Origin: Granulicella sp. L60
GTDB lineage: Bacteria; Acidobacteriota; Terriglobia; Terriglobales; Acidobacteriaceae
DNA: 64,000 nucleotides
Direction of reading: 5' to 3'
Assembly: GCF_009765825.1 (NCBI RefSeq)
Contig: NZ_LMUR01000015.1
Span: forward strand, 590,798 to 654,797
Shown: one piece after another, positions 64,000 to 64,000 of the stretch
How positions within the stretch are numbered: position 1 is the stretch's first letter
How the letters are laid out: every line of letters starts with the position of its first letter
The notes under the pieces: model-generated
Databases searched by the model: none
The model's input: the letters and a program-made list of their open reading frames with translations, nothing else
What the model was told of the DNA's origin: nothing
Translations under genes and position numbers: made by a program

Positions 64000-64000
64000 A

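Noticed and set aside
1..64000. tRNA, rRNA and CRISPR arrays
   Set aside because: No T-loop-like segments in intergenic regions and no regularly spaced repeats with unique spacers were seen by eye.

Overview
The window reads like a chromosomal segment of an acidobacterium, probably class Terriglobia. This is inference, resting on an Oar-type TonB-dependent receptor with a carboxypeptidase-regulatory N-terminus, SYLF, protoglobin and cNMP-binding/thioredoxin-reductase-like proteins, and many transmembrane or fused regulators. No rRNA, tRNA or CRISPR array was seen.

Layout. 0-2.5 kb: the 3' part of an aldehyde dehydrogenase and an MFS transporter. 3.2-7.4 kb: a small defence-like island, with an ABC-type ATPase overlapping a DUF4435/TOPRIM gene (PARIS-like), a frameshifted HNH-type gene and a protein with a HEPN-like R-x4-H motif. 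7.5-8.35 kb: a deletion scar that removed the 5' halves of a divergent tetR/oxidoreductase pair. 8.4-29 kb: a redox, metal and stress block (cNMP-binding FAD reductase, CopA/CopB, universal stress proteins, metallo-hydrolase, two convergent AraC regulators, MPG glycosylase, protoglobin, permease, MsrB, Rieske/FAD reductase, Dps, chloroperoxidase-like hydrolase, disulfide reductase, SYLF). Five copies of a 25-bp motif with about 21-bp internal periodicity lie upstream of an AraC gene, a small secreted protein, the Rieske reductase/Dps pair and a stress protein; they look like sites for an AraC-type regulator.

29-33 kb holds a DNA-binding protein, a sigma-like/anti-sigma-like gene set and an APH-fold kinase-like protein. 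33.6-54.1 kb is the most interesting part: a RiPP locus built from lasso-peptide-type machinery. A plus-strand operon encodes a PqqD/RRE protein, a second APH-fold protein, a prolyl oligopeptidase fused to a lasso B2 (transglutaminase-like) domain, an asparagine-synthetase-like cyclase and a 50-aa precursor with a YxxPxV leader motif. Facing it is a minus-strand operon of a single-polypeptide ECF sigma/zinc-finger/transmembrane/periplasmic protein, an Oar-like TonB receptor and a lasso-isopeptidase-like S9 peptidase. An ABC exporter, a triple-PAS protein and an AraC-type protein lie nearby. Inferred logic: make and export a peptide, sense or import it through the receptor, hydrolyse it, and signal through the membrane-tethered sigma factor. 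The precursor has no standard lasso ring register, so the product may not be a classical lasso peptide.

54.7-55.5 kb carries two small XRE regulators with three copies of a perfect palindrome. 56-60.5 kb has a secreted protein and a bacteriophytochrome kinase with its heme oxygenase. 60.7-62.8 kb is an IS91-family element with a tyrosine recombinase. The window ends with a VOC-family protein and a truncated alpha/beta hydrolase.
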